64,000 nt of DNA from Brenneria rubrifaciens (GCF_005484945.1 NZ_CP034035.1:3472001-3536000), one strand, 5' to 3'. Numbered from the stretch's first letter, positions 43,619-54,105 are shown. The notes: generated by a model not told the origin, from the sequence alone. A program made the numbers and translations.

Positions 43619-43883
43619 GGAAAAACATTGCGTTATTGCTAAATTTTCTTGATAAAGATCACGGTTACGTTAAATATCATCGCATTTTTTAACGTTGCGA
43701 CGTGACGGGTAAGGATAGCCCGTCATAAAACATAAAATGAGTGGGAAATTGGTCGGGTAGGAATGATATCGATTCAGCGTTTATCCGTGAAACCACAGGG
43801 GGCCAATCTTACGCCACGTTGCGCACGGGTAGCGCAAGCGCTATCGTTGCCGCTCATCCACAGGGAACACGCACTGACAAACC

Positions 43884-45134
43884 ATGAACTTCTCTCTTTT
43901 CGGCAATAAATTCACCCGTCATGCTGGCATTACCCAGCTCATGGACGATCTTAACGAGGGGCTCCGCACACCGGGAGCCATCATGTTGGGGGGCGGTAAC
44001 CCGGCGCACATTCCAGCGATGGATAACTATTTCCAACAACTCTGCCAGGACCTGCTGGAACAAGGGAAATTGACGGATGCGCTCTGTAATTACGACGGCC
44101 CGCAGGGGAAAAATGCGCTGCTCGACGCGTTGGCTGAGCTGTTGCGGGATGAATTAGGTTGGATGATCGGACCACAGAATATTGCGCTGACCAATGGCAG
44201 CCAGAGTGCGTTTTTCTACTTATCGAATCTGTTTGCCGGCCGTCACGCCGATGGCAGTCTGAGAAAAGTGCTGTTTCCGTTGGCGCCGGAGTATATCGGC
44301 TACGCCGATTCCGGGCTGGCTGAAAACATGTTTCTGTCCGTGCGTCCGCAAATTGCGCTGCTACCGGAAGGACAGTTCAAGTACCATGTGGATTTCAATC
44401 ATCTGTCGATCAGCAACGATGTGGGGCTGATCTGCGTGTCGCGCCCAACCAACCCGACCGGCAACGTGCTGACGGATGACGAGCTGATGCGTCTCGATAT
44501 TCTGGCGCGGCAGCACAATATTCCGCTGCTGATCGACAACGCCTATGGCGTGCCCTTCCCCGGCATTATTTTCAGCGAGGCCACCCCACTGTGGAACCCC
44601 AACATTATCCTGTGTATGAGCTTGTCCAAACTGGGGCTTCCCGGTTCACGTTGCGGCATTGTGATTGCCAATGAAAAGGTCATTTCAGCCATTGCCAACA
44701 TGAACGGCATCATCAGCCTGTCTCCCGGCACGGTAGGACCGGCGCTGGCGCTGGAAATGATCCGGCGCGGCGATTTGCTGCGGCTGTCCAACGAGGTGGT
44801 TCGACCGTACTACCAGCGGCGCGTCAGCGAAACCATCGCCACCATCCGGCGTTACCTCTCTCCCGAACAGTGTCTGATCCACAAACCCGAAGGGGCGATT
44901 TTCCTGTGGCTGTGGTTCAAAGATCTGCCGGTCACGACGGAAGTGCTGTATCAGCGGCTGAAAAAACGCGGCGTGCTGATGGTGCCGGGCCACTATTTCT
45001 TCCCCGGTCTGGAACAGGCATGGCCGCACGCCCATCAGTGCCTGCGAATGAACTACGTGCCGGAGCCGGACAAGGTTGAACGCGGGATTGCGATTTTGGC
45101 GGAGGAAGTGGAGAGGGCGATGGCGCAGGGGTGA
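43884..45134 (+). CDS. avtA: Valine--pyruvate aminotransferase
   Basis: A 416-residue fold-type I PLP enzyme matching E. coli AvtA (417 aa), which makes alanine and valine. It begins MNFSLFGNKFTRHAGITQLM; PLP Lys is in CMSLSKLGLPGSRCG, with VSRPTNPTGNVLTD and NAYGVPFPG before it and MNYVP near the end. The initiator context is weak but the N-terminus is canonical. It is convergent with the pyrimidine operon. Confidence 0.93.
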   Translation: MNFSLFGNKFTRHAGITQLMDDLNEGLRTPGAIMLGGGNPAHIPAMDNYFQQLCQDLLEQGKLTDALCNYDGPQGKNALLDALAELLRDELGWMIGPQNIALTNGSQSAFFYLSNLFAGRHADGSLRKVLFPLAPEYIGYADSGLAENMFLSVRPQIALLPEGQFKYHVDFNHLSISNDVGLICVSRPTNPTGNVLTDDELMRLDILARQHNIPLLIDNAYGVPFPGIIFSEATPLWNPNIILCMSLSKLGLPGSRCGIVIANEKVISAIANMNGIISLSPGTVGPALALEMIRRGDLLRLSNEVVRPYYQRRVSETIATIRRYLSPEQCLIHKPEGAIFLWLWFKDLPVTTEVLYQRLKKRGVLMVPGHYFFPGLEQAWPHAHQCLRMNYVPEPDKVERGIAILAEEVERAMAQG

Positions 45135-45136
45135 GA

Positions 45137-45156
45137 GCGCAGAATATTTTCTGCGC
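45137..45156. terminator. Palindromic hairpin between avtA and the ureidopropionase gene
   Basis: GCGCAGAATATTTTCTGCGC is a perfect 8-bp stem with a TATT loop, directly after the avtA stop and between convergent genes. Confidence 0.5.
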
Positions 45157-45203
45157 CAGGTAAAATCAGCCTATTGTTTCGTACGTTATAACGCGCCGTT
45201 ATC

Positions 45204-46490
45204 TCAGGCGATCTTTGCTACCCCTGCGGTTTCCAGCACCGCATGCAGCAAGACGTTCGCCCCCGCCGTGACCTGTTCCGGTGAGGAATACTCAATCTCG
45301 TTGTGGCTGATGCCGTCTTTGCACGGAATAAAAATCATCCCCGTCGGCGCCAGCTCAGAAACGTACACCGCGTCGTGTCCCGCCCCGGAAACGATGTCGA
45401 TATTGGAGTAGCCCAGCAGATTGGCGGCGCGGCGCACGGCGTCTTTGCATGCGGTGTGGAATGGCGCGGCGCGGTACTGCGATACCTGCGTCAACTGAAT
45501 ATCCAGCCCGGTTTCCGCTACCACGCTCTGGATATAGGCTTTCAGCGCCGCGTCCATTTCATCCACCCGCTCATCCGTCAGATTACGCAAATCAATGGAG
45601 AATTTCACACTGCCCGGCACAACGTTACGGCTGTTCGGATGCACCTGCACCATCCCCACCGTGCCGCGTCCGTGGGGCGCAAAGCGCTCGGCAATGGCCA
45701 CCACCTCCTGCATAATGCGGGTTGAAACCTGCAACGCATCCTTGCGCAGCGCCATCGGCGTAGGGCCGGCATGGGATTCCATCCCCGTCACCACGCAGTC
45801 ATACCAGCGGATACCCAGCACCGCCTGCACCACGCCGATCGTCACATCCTGATCTTCCAGTATCGGCCCCTGCTCGATGTGCGCTTCAAAATAGGCGCCT
45901 ATCGGGTGATCTCCGGGCGTCTGCGGGCCGGCATAGCCGATTTTCTCCAGTTCATCCTTCACGCTTTTGCCGTCCACGTCCACGGCGGCATAGGCGTGTT
46001 CCAGCGAGAATACGCCCGCGAACACGCCCGATCCCATCATGACCGGGACAAAACGGGAACCTTCCTCGTTGGTCCAGAATACCACCTCCACCGGCGCTTC
46101 GGTTTCAATCTGCTTGTCATTCAGCGTGCGAACCACTTCCAGCGCGGCCAGCACGCCAAAGTTGCCGTCAAACTTTCCGCCGGTCGGCTGGGTATCGATG
46201 TGGCTGCCCGCCACCACCGGCGGCAGGGCGTTGTTGCGACCGGGACGGCGCATAAACACATTACCGATTTTATCGATCTCGACCGACAGTCCGGCGGCCT
46301 TTCCCCAACTCACCACGAGATCGCGTCCCTGGCGATCCAGATCCGTCAGCGTCAGCCGGCAAACGCCGCCTTTGGGCGTCGCGCCAATCACCGCCAGATC
46401 CATCAGCGACTGCCAAAGACGTTCGCCATCAACACGCAGCTCGGTAATATCAGTACCCTTTTTCGTTGCAGATAACACTTCACTCTTCAT
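45204..46490 (-). CDS. Zn-dependent N-carbamoyl amino acid hydrolase / beta-ureidopropionase (M20 family)
   Basis: A 428-residue M20-type amidase. Two-metal site: GSHIDTQPTGGKFDGNFG (His and Asp), TNEEGSRF (Glu pair), EAHIEQGP (His) and VSGAGHDAVYV (His). The family removes N-carbamoyl from beta-alanine, L-amino acids or allantoate. Placed last in preT-preA-dihydropyrimidinase, it most likely hydrolyses N-carbamoyl-beta-alanine to beta-alanine, CO2 and ammonia, completing reductive uracil breakdown. AGAGGA precedes ATG 46490. It is unrelated in fold to the nitrilase-type carbamoylase at 9661-10593. Confidence 0.85.
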   Translation of the reverse strand: MKSEVLSATKKGTDITELRVDGERLWQSLMDLAVIGATPKGGVCRLTLTDLDRQGRDLVVSWGKAAGLSVEIDKIGNVFMRRPGRNNALPPVVAGSHIDTQPTGGKFDGNFGVLAALEVVRTLNDKQIETEAPVEVVFWTNEEGSRFVPVMMGSGVFAGVFSLEHAYAAVDVDGKSVKDELEKIGYAGPQTPGDHPIGAYFEAHIEQGPILEDQDVTIGVVQAVLGIRWYDCVVTGMESHAGPTPMALRKDALQVSTRIMQEVVAIAERFAPHGRGTVGMVQVHPNSRNVVPGSVKFSIDLRNLTDERVDEMDAALKAYIQSVVAETGLDIQLTQVSQYRAAPFHTACKDAVRRAANLLGYSNIDIVSGAGHDAVYVSELAPTGMIFIPCKDGISHNEIEYSSPEQVTAGANVLLHAVLETAGVAKIA

Positions 46491-46550
46491 CGCGGTTTTC
46501 CTCTTGGGTGAAACGCGGTCACGGGTTGTCTTTTCCAGACAGAATACGGG

Positions 46551-48002
<1,452 letters not shown>

Positions 48003-48074
48003 CTATTTTCCCCTCATTTTACCGATCGGAGCCGCTGAACGGCCCACATTGGGTATAAAGAAACCATCGGACCT

Positions 48075-49379
48075 TCAGGCCGTGGTCGCCATCGGATTAT
48101 TTGGGTGTGTCGTCCAGTTGGCGTATTCTCCGCTCACGGTTTTTCCGGTGCGCAAATCCACCTCTCCCGGTAGCAGGCTACGCATGGAAATGCAGTTTTC
48201 CACCGGACAAATGGAGACGCACAGGTTGCAGCCGACGCACTCTTCTTCCTTCACTTCGTAATGGCGTTCGCCATTTTTCATGCTGGTGATGGCCTGATGC
48301 GAGGTATCTTCACAGGCCAGATGACAGCGCCCGCATTTAATGCACTGCGACTGATCGATAACCGCCTTGTCGATGTGATTGAGATTCAGATAACGCCAGT
48401 CCGTTACGCTGCCGACAGCGCGGCCGCGAAAATCCTCCAGCGTGCGGTAGCCATGCTCATCCATAAAATTGGCAAGGCCGCTGACCATGTCGCGCACAAT
48501 CTGAAAACCGTGCACCATCACGGCGGTACAAACCTGCACCGTGCCGCAACCCAGCGCAATAAACTCGGCCGCATCGCGCCAGGTGGATATCCCGCCGATG
48601 CCTGACATCGGCAGGCCGCGCGTCAGCGCATCCCGGGCGATTTCCGCCACCATATTCAGCGCAATAGGCTTGACCGCCGGGCCGCAGTAGCCGCCGTGCG
48701 ACCCTTTGCCGCCGGTATTGGGGTGGATGGTCATCTGATCCAGATCCACGCCCATCACCGAGTTGAGGGTATTAATCAGCGACACCGCATCAGCGCCGCC
48801 CTGCAACGCCGCTCGCGCCGGATAGCGGATATCATTGACGTTCGGCGTCAGTTTGACGATGGTTGGCAGACTGCAATACTGCTTGCACCAGCGGGTGACC
48901 ATTTCGATATACTCCGGCACCTGCCCGACAGCCGCCCCCATGCCCCGTTCACTCATGCCGTGCGGACAGCCAAAATTCAGCTCAATGCCGTCAGCGCCAG
49001 TTTGTTCCACCAGCGGCAGAATGGATTTCCACGCGTCTTCTTCGCAGGGCACCATGATCGACACAATCATGGCCCGATCAGGCCAGTTGCGCTTCACGCG
49101 GGCGATCTCCTCCAGATTGGTGTCCAGCGAACGGTCGGTAATCAGCTCAATGTTGTTCAGGCCGATAATGCGCCGATCCGTGGTGCGAAGGGTGCTGTAG
49201 CGCGGCCCGTTGACGTTCACCACGTGCGGGTCTTGCCCCAGCGTTTTCCAGACCACGCCGCCCCAGCCCGCTTCAAAAGCACGTACGACGTTGTACTCTT
49301 TATCCGTGGGCGGGGCGGATGCCAGCCAGAAAGGATTAGGGCTTTTGATACCTAAAAAATGACTACTGAGATCAGCCAT
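48075..49379 (-). CDS. preA: NAD-dependent dihydropyrimidine dehydrogenase subunit PreA
   Basis: A 434-residue FMN/Fe-S protein that reduces uracil or thymine. The dihydroorotate-dehydrogenase-like barrel has SHFLGIKSPNPFWLASAPPT and the catalytic-loop Cys in ELNFGCPHGMSERGMGA. The C-terminus carries two [4Fe-4S] motifs, CIKCGRCHLACEDT and CVGCNLCVSICPVENC. It is slightly longer than E. coli PreA (411 aa). It overlaps preT by 8 bp and has GGGAG before its ATG. Confidence 0.95.
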   Translation of the reverse strand: MADLSSHFLGIKSPNPFWLASAPPTDKEYNVVRAFEAGWGGVVWKTLGQDPHVVNVNGPRYSTLRTTDRRIIGLNNIELITDRSLDTNLEEIARVKRNWPDRAMIVSIMVPCEEDAWKSILPLVEQTGADGIELNFGCPHGMSERGMGAAVGQVPEYIEMVTRWCKQYCSLPTIVKLTPNVNDIRYPARAALQGGADAVSLINTLNSVMGVDLDQMTIHPNTGGKGSHGGYCGPAVKPIALNMVAEIARDALTRGLPMSGIGGISTWRDAAEFIALGCGTVQVCTAVMVHGFQIVRDMVSGLANFMDEHGYRTLEDFRGRAVGSVTDWRYLNLNHIDKAVIDQSQCIKCGRCHLACEDTSHQAITSMKNGERHYEVKEEECVGCNLCVSICPVENCISMRSLLPGEVDLRTGKTVSGEYANWTTHPNNPMATTA

Positions 49380-50790
49380 GTAAATACTCCCGCGAGCTTA
49401 TTGAAGGTTTGCCAGTCACAGATTGATCGGCCGCGGGGCGCAGCATCGCATCAATGGACTTTGCCGCCGCCTTGCCCTGACGTACCGCATCGACCGTCAG
49501 ATCCAGACCGTCCGCGCAACAGTCGCCGCCCGCCCACACGCCGGGCAGCGAGGTGCGGCCGTCTTCATCCGTCGCGATACGGCCGCCCTTCAGCGCAATC
49601 GACGCGCCGGTCGGACTGGCGTCATAGGTCTGTCCGATCGCCTTCAGCACCATATCGGCGGGCAGGGTAAACGTTTCCCCGGTCGCCGCCAGCGCACCGG
49701 ATTGCAATTGCATAACCCTGAACGACACGGCTTTCACTTTGCCGTTCTCCCCTTCAATGGCCTGGGGCGCCGCCCAGTATCGGACGTTGACGCCATTGGT
49801 TTTCGCCCATGCCTGCTCATATTGAGACGCTTTCATATCCTGTTCGCCACGGCGGTAAACCATCGTGACGTCACGCGCCCCCAGCTTTTTCGCCTGCACC
49901 GCGGCGTCAACGGCGGTCATACCGCCGCCGATGACCACCACATTGCGACCGATGGCAACCTCACCGGGATGCGCGGCCTGCCGAAGTTGTGCGATAAAAT
50001 CGACCGCTTCGCGCACGCCTTCCAGCGGGGTTTCTTCAACGCCAAGCGCGTTCACCCCGCCCAATCCCATGCCGAGGAAAACGGCGTCAAAATCCGTGCG
50101 CAGCGTATCCAGCGTAATTTCATGTCCCAGACGATGATTAAGGCGTAGCTCAATGCCGCCGATCGACAGCAGCCAGGCAATTTCGCGCTGGGCAAAATCA
50201 TTGGTGGTCTTGTAGGCTGCCAAACCGTACTCATTCAGTCCGCCGGGCTTATCTTTGGCATCGAACACCACGATGTGGTGCCCGCTTTGCGCCAGCCGAT
50301 GCGCGACGGTCAGCCCCGCCGGACCTGCCCCGACGACGGCGACTTTCTTGCCCGTCGACGACGCTCGGCTAAATAAAGGCTGGCCGGGATTGGAGAGATA
50401 GGCGTCGGTGGCATAGCGCTGCAACAGGCCGATTTGCAGCGGTTTGCCATCCTGCTGATTACGCACGCAGGCTTGTTCACACAAGGTTTCTGTCGGGCAG
50501 ACCCTGGCGCACATGCCGCCCAGCACGTTCTCGCTCAAAATAGCCTCCGCCGCCCCGCGCACATTATCCTGTGCGATACGGTGAATAAAGCTCGGCACGT
50601 CAATGTCTGCCGGGCAGAAACGGGTACAGGGCGCGTCGTAGCAGTAATAGCAACGCTCAGATTCGAGAACGGCCTGAGTTTTGGTCAATGGGGTGGCGCT
50701 GTCGCTGAAGTTGTCCGCATACTCCGCATCACTGAGCCGCCCCGCCTGAATACCCGGCGCATCACTGCCGACCGGTAATAACGTTTTCAT
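49372..50790 (-). CDS. preT: NAD-dependent dihydropyrimidine dehydrogenase subunit PreT
   Basis: A 472-residue flavoprotein partner of PreA that feeds electrons from NADH. Four-cysteine Fe-S region CYYCYDAPCTRFCPADIDVP near residues 45-64, a second Cys set in GGMCARVCPTETLCEQAC, FAD loop GAGPAGL and NAD(P) loop GGGMTAVDAAVQAK. ATG 50790 is chosen because AAGGAG lies about 9 bases upstream and MKTLLPVGSD is reasonable; the longer frame adds only nine residues. It is the first large gene of the operon, with a small ORF overlapping its start. Confidence 0.94.
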   Translation of the reverse strand: MKTLLPVGSDAPGIQAGRLSDAEYADNFSDSATPLTKTQAVLESERCYYCYDAPCTRFCPADIDVPSFIHRIAQDNVRGAAEAILSENVLGGMCARVCPTETLCEQACVRNQQDGKPLQIGLLQRYATDAYLSNPGQPLFSRASSTGKKVAVVGAGPAGLTVAHRLAQSGHHIVVFDAKDKPGGLNEYGLAAYKTTNDFAQREIAWLLSIGGIELRLNHRLGHEITLDTLRTDFDAVFLGMGLGGVNALGVEETPLEGVREAVDFIAQLRQAAHPGEVAIGRNVVVIGGGMTAVDAAVQAKKLGARDVTMVYRRGEQDMKASQYEQAWAKTNGVNVRYWAAPQAIEGENGKVKAVSFRVMQLQSGALAATGETFTLPADMVLKAIGQTYDASPTGASIALKGGRIATDEDGRTSLPGVWAGGDCCADGLDLTVDAVRQGKAAAKSIDAMLRPAADQSVTGKPSISSREYLHG

Positions 50791-50894
50791 ACGGCGTACT
50801 CCTTTGGCTGGGCACAATCAGGATCTCGAGGGCACAGCTTTGGCAACACACTCCACAACCCGTTGCCGATACCGCTTTGCTTTCGATGACTCAT
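50787..50894 (-). CDS. 35-residue small ORF overlapping preT start
   Basis: A minus-strand ATG at 50894 is preceded by GGGAG. The ORF (MSHRKQSGIGNGLWSV...) ends in a TGA that overlaps the preT ATG as ATGA, the usual sign of translational coupling. It has two Cys five residues apart and a Pro/Asp/Lys-rich tail. No family is recognised. It lies between the RutR-type operator and preT, so it would be on the operon mRNA. It may be a leader peptide or a tiny protein; chance is possible. Confidence 0.45.
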   Translation of the reverse strand: MSHRKQSGIGNGLWSVLPKLCPRDPDCAQPKEYAV

Positions 50895-50956
50895 GGTGGT
50901 TCTCCCGCTAACATCGGATTAAGGGAAAGGCGGGCAGCGCCACTCCCCGCGAAATC

Positions 50957-50972
50957 TTGACCATATGGTTAA
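50957..50972. promoter_or_regulatory. RutR-type operator upstream of preT
   Basis: TTGACCATATGGTTAA differs in one base from the RutR consensus TTGACCA-N2-TGGTCAA. It lies 167 bp before preT and 62 bp before the small ORF. The RutR-like gene is at 51663-52310, so uracil-responsive control is likely. Confidence 0.75.
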
Positions 50973-51439
50973 GATTTACAATCTAACCCATGCTATTTAT
51001 GTGCCATTTTTATGGAAATAGAAAATCAGAATAAAAACAGAATATTAATCATATTCTATAGGAATTATAAGAACACATTGTGACCAATCACGGTGCAAAT
51101 CAGGCTCACCGCTTCAACCATTGCGCTATTTTTGTGCTACACGTCAGCCACTATTGGCAATGACCTTGAATAACCAGGAACGAATGGCTAATTCACGCGT
51201 TTCGCCAGATTTCTATAAAAGGTATCGGCACAGGTGTTCTTGAAAGAATGAGGTGAAGACTTAAGTTATATGGCCCATGAATAGATGGTGGCCGAAACGC
51301 GCTATTTAGGCATTCTTGAAAAAGAAAAGAGTGTTCGAGCAATAGGTTTTAAGGGAAAAACTGAATACCGGAAATGCCTGTATTCTCTATTTTATAATGG
51401 GTTCATCATTTTACCCACTTCTCAGTTATACCCGCTGGT

Positions 51440-51652
51440 TCAGGCTTTATGATGAGTCCATATCATCTCTTCATATCTGATTGAGATACGCGCTTGAATC
51501 AATACTCCGTCATCATCGACAACATTGTGCATAACCAAATTTATATCAAAAATAACCCTTTCATTGATTTTTATCGGAAAGAGTTTCTCCTTTATTACAT
51601 GTGGCGTCGTGCGATAAAAATCAATCAGACATTTATTTGGTATTTGGCGAGA
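51440..51652 (-). pseudogene. Coding-like remnant without a start codon
   Basis: The minus frame is open for 70 codons and reads as protein-like (LIDFYRTTPHVIKEKLFPIK, then VMHNVVDDDGVLIQARISIR, ending WTHHKA), but has no usable start and an in-frame TAG just upstream. It is probably the 3' end of a degraded gene lying between preT and the TetR gene. I do not recognise the family. The rest of 50973-51662 shows nothing I can support. Confidence 0.35.
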
Positions 51653-51662
51653 CTATTTAGTC

Positions 51663-52310
51663 TCATGCCTTAATGTCCAGACCGCACATTCTGAAAACAC
51701 TGGTCAGCACATGATCGATAGCGCGTTGCCGCCCGCATGACTCATGCACCTTATCGCCGAGCACAGCGGCAATCTGAATGTCGAAATCCGCGTATGTCTG
51801 CGTCATCGCCCAGATAGAGAAAAAAAAGTGTTTACTGTCTAACGGAAGCAGTAACCCTTGTTCAATCCAGCCATCCACCACCGCCGCTTTGCGGGTCACC
51901 AAATCGCGCAATTGTGTTTGCAGAAGTTCATGCACCATCGGGGCGCCTTGCAGGAGTTCGTTGGCAAACAGCTTCGAGGCGTGCGGACGTTCAAACGTTA
52001 ACACCATTTTTTGCCGGACATATTGCTCAATCACCGTACGCGGATCGGCCTGCGGATGAAAATGCTCCAATGGCGTCAGCCAGTCATTCAGAATGCCGTC
52101 GAGTACGCACAAATAGAGATTCTGTTTGTTGCCGAAATAGTAATGCAGGTTCGGCTTGGGCAGCGCCGCTTCCGCCGCAATCAGCGCCATGGTGGTGCCT
52201 TTAAAGCCATAGCGGGCGAACACGCGTTCCGCCGCCAGCAGAATAGCCGCTTCATTATCGAGCCGGATGCGGCCTTTTACGGATTCATCGGTTAACGATT
52301 GTTTTAACAT
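51663..52310 (-). CDS. TetR-family regulator, RutR-like
   Basis: A 215-residue regulator (E. coli RutR has 212). N-terminal TetR helix-turn-helix with ILLAAERVFARYGFKGTTMALIAAEAALPKPNLHYYFGNKQNLY; the C-terminal part (LQGAPMVHELLQTQLRDLV, IWAMTQTYADFDIQIAAVLG) is of the RutR ligand-binding type. RutR binds uracil. AGGAGGGAGG before ATG 52310 sets the start. With the operator upstream of preT and the pyrimidine genes next door, it most likely represses or controls that operon. The gene itself is on the same strand, further upstream. Confidence 0.85.
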   Translation of the reverse strand: MLKQSLTDESVKGRIRLDNEAAILLAAERVFARYGFKGTTMALIAAEAALPKPNLHYYFGNKQNLYLCVLDGILNDWLTPLEHFHPQADPRTVIEQYVRQKMVLTFERPHASKLFANELLQGAPMVHELLQTQLRDLVTRKAAVVDGWIEQGLLLPLDSKHFFFSIWAMTQTYADFDIQIAAVLGDKVHESCGRQRAIDHVLTSVFRMCGLDIKA

Positions 52311-52446
52311 CAGTTCCTCCCTCCTACGCCTCACACAACATCACCTGATTTATGAAATGCAAGTCACATCCCTGGGCCGACCAAAAAATTCAATGAATTG
52401 TTTCTGTTTCTCTTCACTGAATTTATGCGACATGCCGGACGGCTTT

Positions 52447-52646
52447 TTATACGTGAAGCCACGATAGTACAACCGATTGATTTACCGAGGTTTCATAAAG
52501 ACACAGAGCCTGCACTATCATGGTCTAATCCAGCCTTCGGATGCAAGGAGGACGGCTTTGATGCGATCACAAACCCGCTCATCACGGATGGTCTCGTGAA
52601 GGTGCCCAAATTCGGCTTTTTGCTGGGTGGTGATAAATATCTTCAT
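52447..52646 (-). pseudogene. IS630-family transposase fragment
   Basis: The minus frame starts ATG 52646 and reads MKIFITTQQKAEFGHLHET then RDERVCDRIKAVLLASEGW, the N-terminal helix-turn-helix region of an IS630-family transposase. A frameshift after EGWIR moves the continuation (MIVQALCLYETSVNQS) to another frame, and it stops at 52447. No DDE core remains. It is one of several IS remnants at 52.4-54.1 kb. Confidence 0.6.
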
Positions 52647-52719
52647 GGTAGATGAGCATGGCCTCCTTGCTGCTCAAAATCAGGAATCTTGAATGATAGC
52701 GGGTAAATACTGATTGTGT

Positions 52720-53133
52720 TTAACTCTTTAACGTGGGTTCATCCCGACCGAAGAAAGAATAAGGGAGATATTCCTCTAAATCAATTTCCGTATAATACTT
52801 CTCTTCAGAATTCATCAAAGTGAGATTGCCGGTTACAATACTGGCGCAGAGTATTTTGACTACCGGCAATGAAGCCCACGGATCGTGTCTGAACCAGTTT
52901 AGATGAACATCGCCGCTACCAATTTTGACCGGTCTTGCAGGTTTTATTTTTAACCACATCGGTTGCAAAAAAGGCTTTTTCCGAGTGCGCAACCCAACAG
53001 GCCAAATATAATTGAATGCCACTGAGTAGCCGGGTTTAAATGGCAAGGCTTTATTCAGTTCACTTTGAAGATGCTCATATTCTGGATCATTGGGCTCTTT
53101 CGTACTCTCACCGCGATGTGATGCGTAGTACAC
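52720..53133 (-). pseudogene. Hypothetical protein, apparently 5'-truncated by IS1-like element
   Basis: The 137-residue product is charged and aromatic-rich (GYSVAFNYIWPVGLRT, SGDVHLNWFRHDPWASLP, ending RDEPTLKS). No family is recognised. Its first usable start is a GTG only about 10 bp from the end of the IS1-like element, without a good ribosome binding site, so the N-terminus was probably removed by that element. An immunity-type role is possible given the nearby Rhs island but is not supported by any motif. Confidence 0.4.
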
Positions 53134-53198
53134 CCTATTTCGGGTAATGACTCAAAAGCGTTATTTTGATAAAGTATTTACTTTAAAGGATACGTTTT

Positions 53199-53477
53199 AT
53201 GACAGTCACTATTGAAGTTGCCTGCCGATATTGTCAGCAAACAGAAACCGTTGGTAAGCATGGCACGGGAAAGGCTGGATTTCCCCGATATTATTGTCAA
53301 CATTGTCGCCGTACTTTCCAGATCAACTACCGTTACAACGCACGTAAGCCCGGAACAAAAGAAAAAATTGTCGATATGGCGATGAATGGCTCCGGGGTCA
53401 GGGATACAGGACGAGTCCTGAAAATCAGTATGAACACCGTGATGAGCACACTAAAAAACTCGCGCCGCCACAAGTAA
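53199..53477 (+). CDS. insA: IS1-family InsA
   Basis: A 92-residue protein with a zinc-finger-like pattern (CRYCQQTETVGKHGTG, then YYCQHCRRTFQ) and the helix-turn-helix region KEKIVDMAMNGSGVRDTGRVLKISMNTVMSTLKNS, closely parallel to E. coli InsA. InsA is an inhibitor and the N-terminal part of the InsAB' transposase fusion. The run AAAAAAC at 53453-53459 is the -1 frameshift site into insB. Confidence 0.85.
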   Translation: MTVTIEVACRYCQQTETVGKHGTGKAGFPRYYCQHCRRTFQINYRYNARKPGTKEKIVDMAMNGSGVRDTGRVLKISMNTVMSTLKNSRRHK

Positions 53478-53891
53478 CAGGCAAACCTATCGACCCTGAT
53501 CTGTGAACTGGATGAGTAATGGTCATTCGTGGAGAATAAAAAACAGCAGCATTGGCTTTGGTATGCATGTGATACGACAAGAAAACAGGTTGTTGCCCAT
53601 GTATTTGGTCCCCGCACGGATGAGACCTGCCGGAAGCGTCTCGATTTGTTAAAACCTTTTCATATTGGTTTTATCAACACCAATGACTGGGGTCGCTACA
53701 CACGAGAAATAGCGTCAGAAAAACACCTGACAGGTAAGATATTCACACAGCGAATTGAGCGGCATGACCTTAATTTACGCATTCACATTAAACGTCTGGC
53801 AAGGAAAACAATCTGCTTTTCCCGTTCATTTGAAATAGATGAAAAAGTCATCGGGTGCTTGCATTGCGAAACACCCTTACAACGCATTTGA
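53453..53891 (+). pseudogene. insB: IS1-family InsB, broken
   Basis: In the -1 frame the sequence reads KKLAPPQVTGKPIDPDL, then needs a frame change near 53500 to continue as CELDE, a TAA stop at 53517, and WSFVENKKQQHWLWYACD. After that the DDE-type region is open to 53891 (KQVVAHVFGPRTDETCRKRL, then QRIERHDLNLRIHIKRLARK). The indel and stop make the transposase inactive. Confidence 0.8.
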
Positions 53892-53933
53892 GTCACAACC
53901 CAAAATTAAGGCGCTTTTCCGAATGAGAGCAGC

Positions 53934-54068
53934 CAGTTGAAGCTGCTTCATCTGGGTCTGATGAATGCACAGGAGAAATGGACAATGCCCATCCAGAGCT
54001 GGAATTTGACATTGTTGCAGTTAGCCGTTTATTTTGACGGGCGACTGAATAACGTGATGACGCTGTAG
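53934..54068 (+). pseudogene. IS256-family transposase C-terminal fragment
   Basis: The frame reads KLLHLGLMNAQEKWTMPIQS, WNLTLLQLAVYFDGRLNNVM and ends at TAG 54066-54068. This is the C-terminal signature of IS256/MULE-type transposases (LNAxEKWTxPIxxWxLxxxQxAIxFxGRL). Nothing of the catalytic core remains, and it directly abuts the IS1-like element. Confidence 0.65.
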
Positions 54069-54105
54069 TGTTCTTAACGTGACAGTATGAGTCGGGGACG
54101 CGCAA

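Larger units (their letters stand above)
53143..53900 (+). mobile_element. IS1-family element, degenerate
   Basis: The element is 758 bp. The ends are diverged inverted repeats: GGTAATGACTCAAAAGCGTT on the left and, inward from the right, GGTTGTGACTCAAATGCGTT. I see no flanking target duplication. It carries insA and a broken insB with the usual A6C frameshift site. The sequence differs clearly from the E. coli IS1 (both ends and InsA), so it is a divergent IS1 lineage. Confidence 0.8.

Noticed and set aside
51204..51213. GCCAGATTTC, resembling the 12-bp motif at 31718 and 32727
   Set aside because: Only ten bases match and it is not at a matching distance from a gene start; treated as chance.
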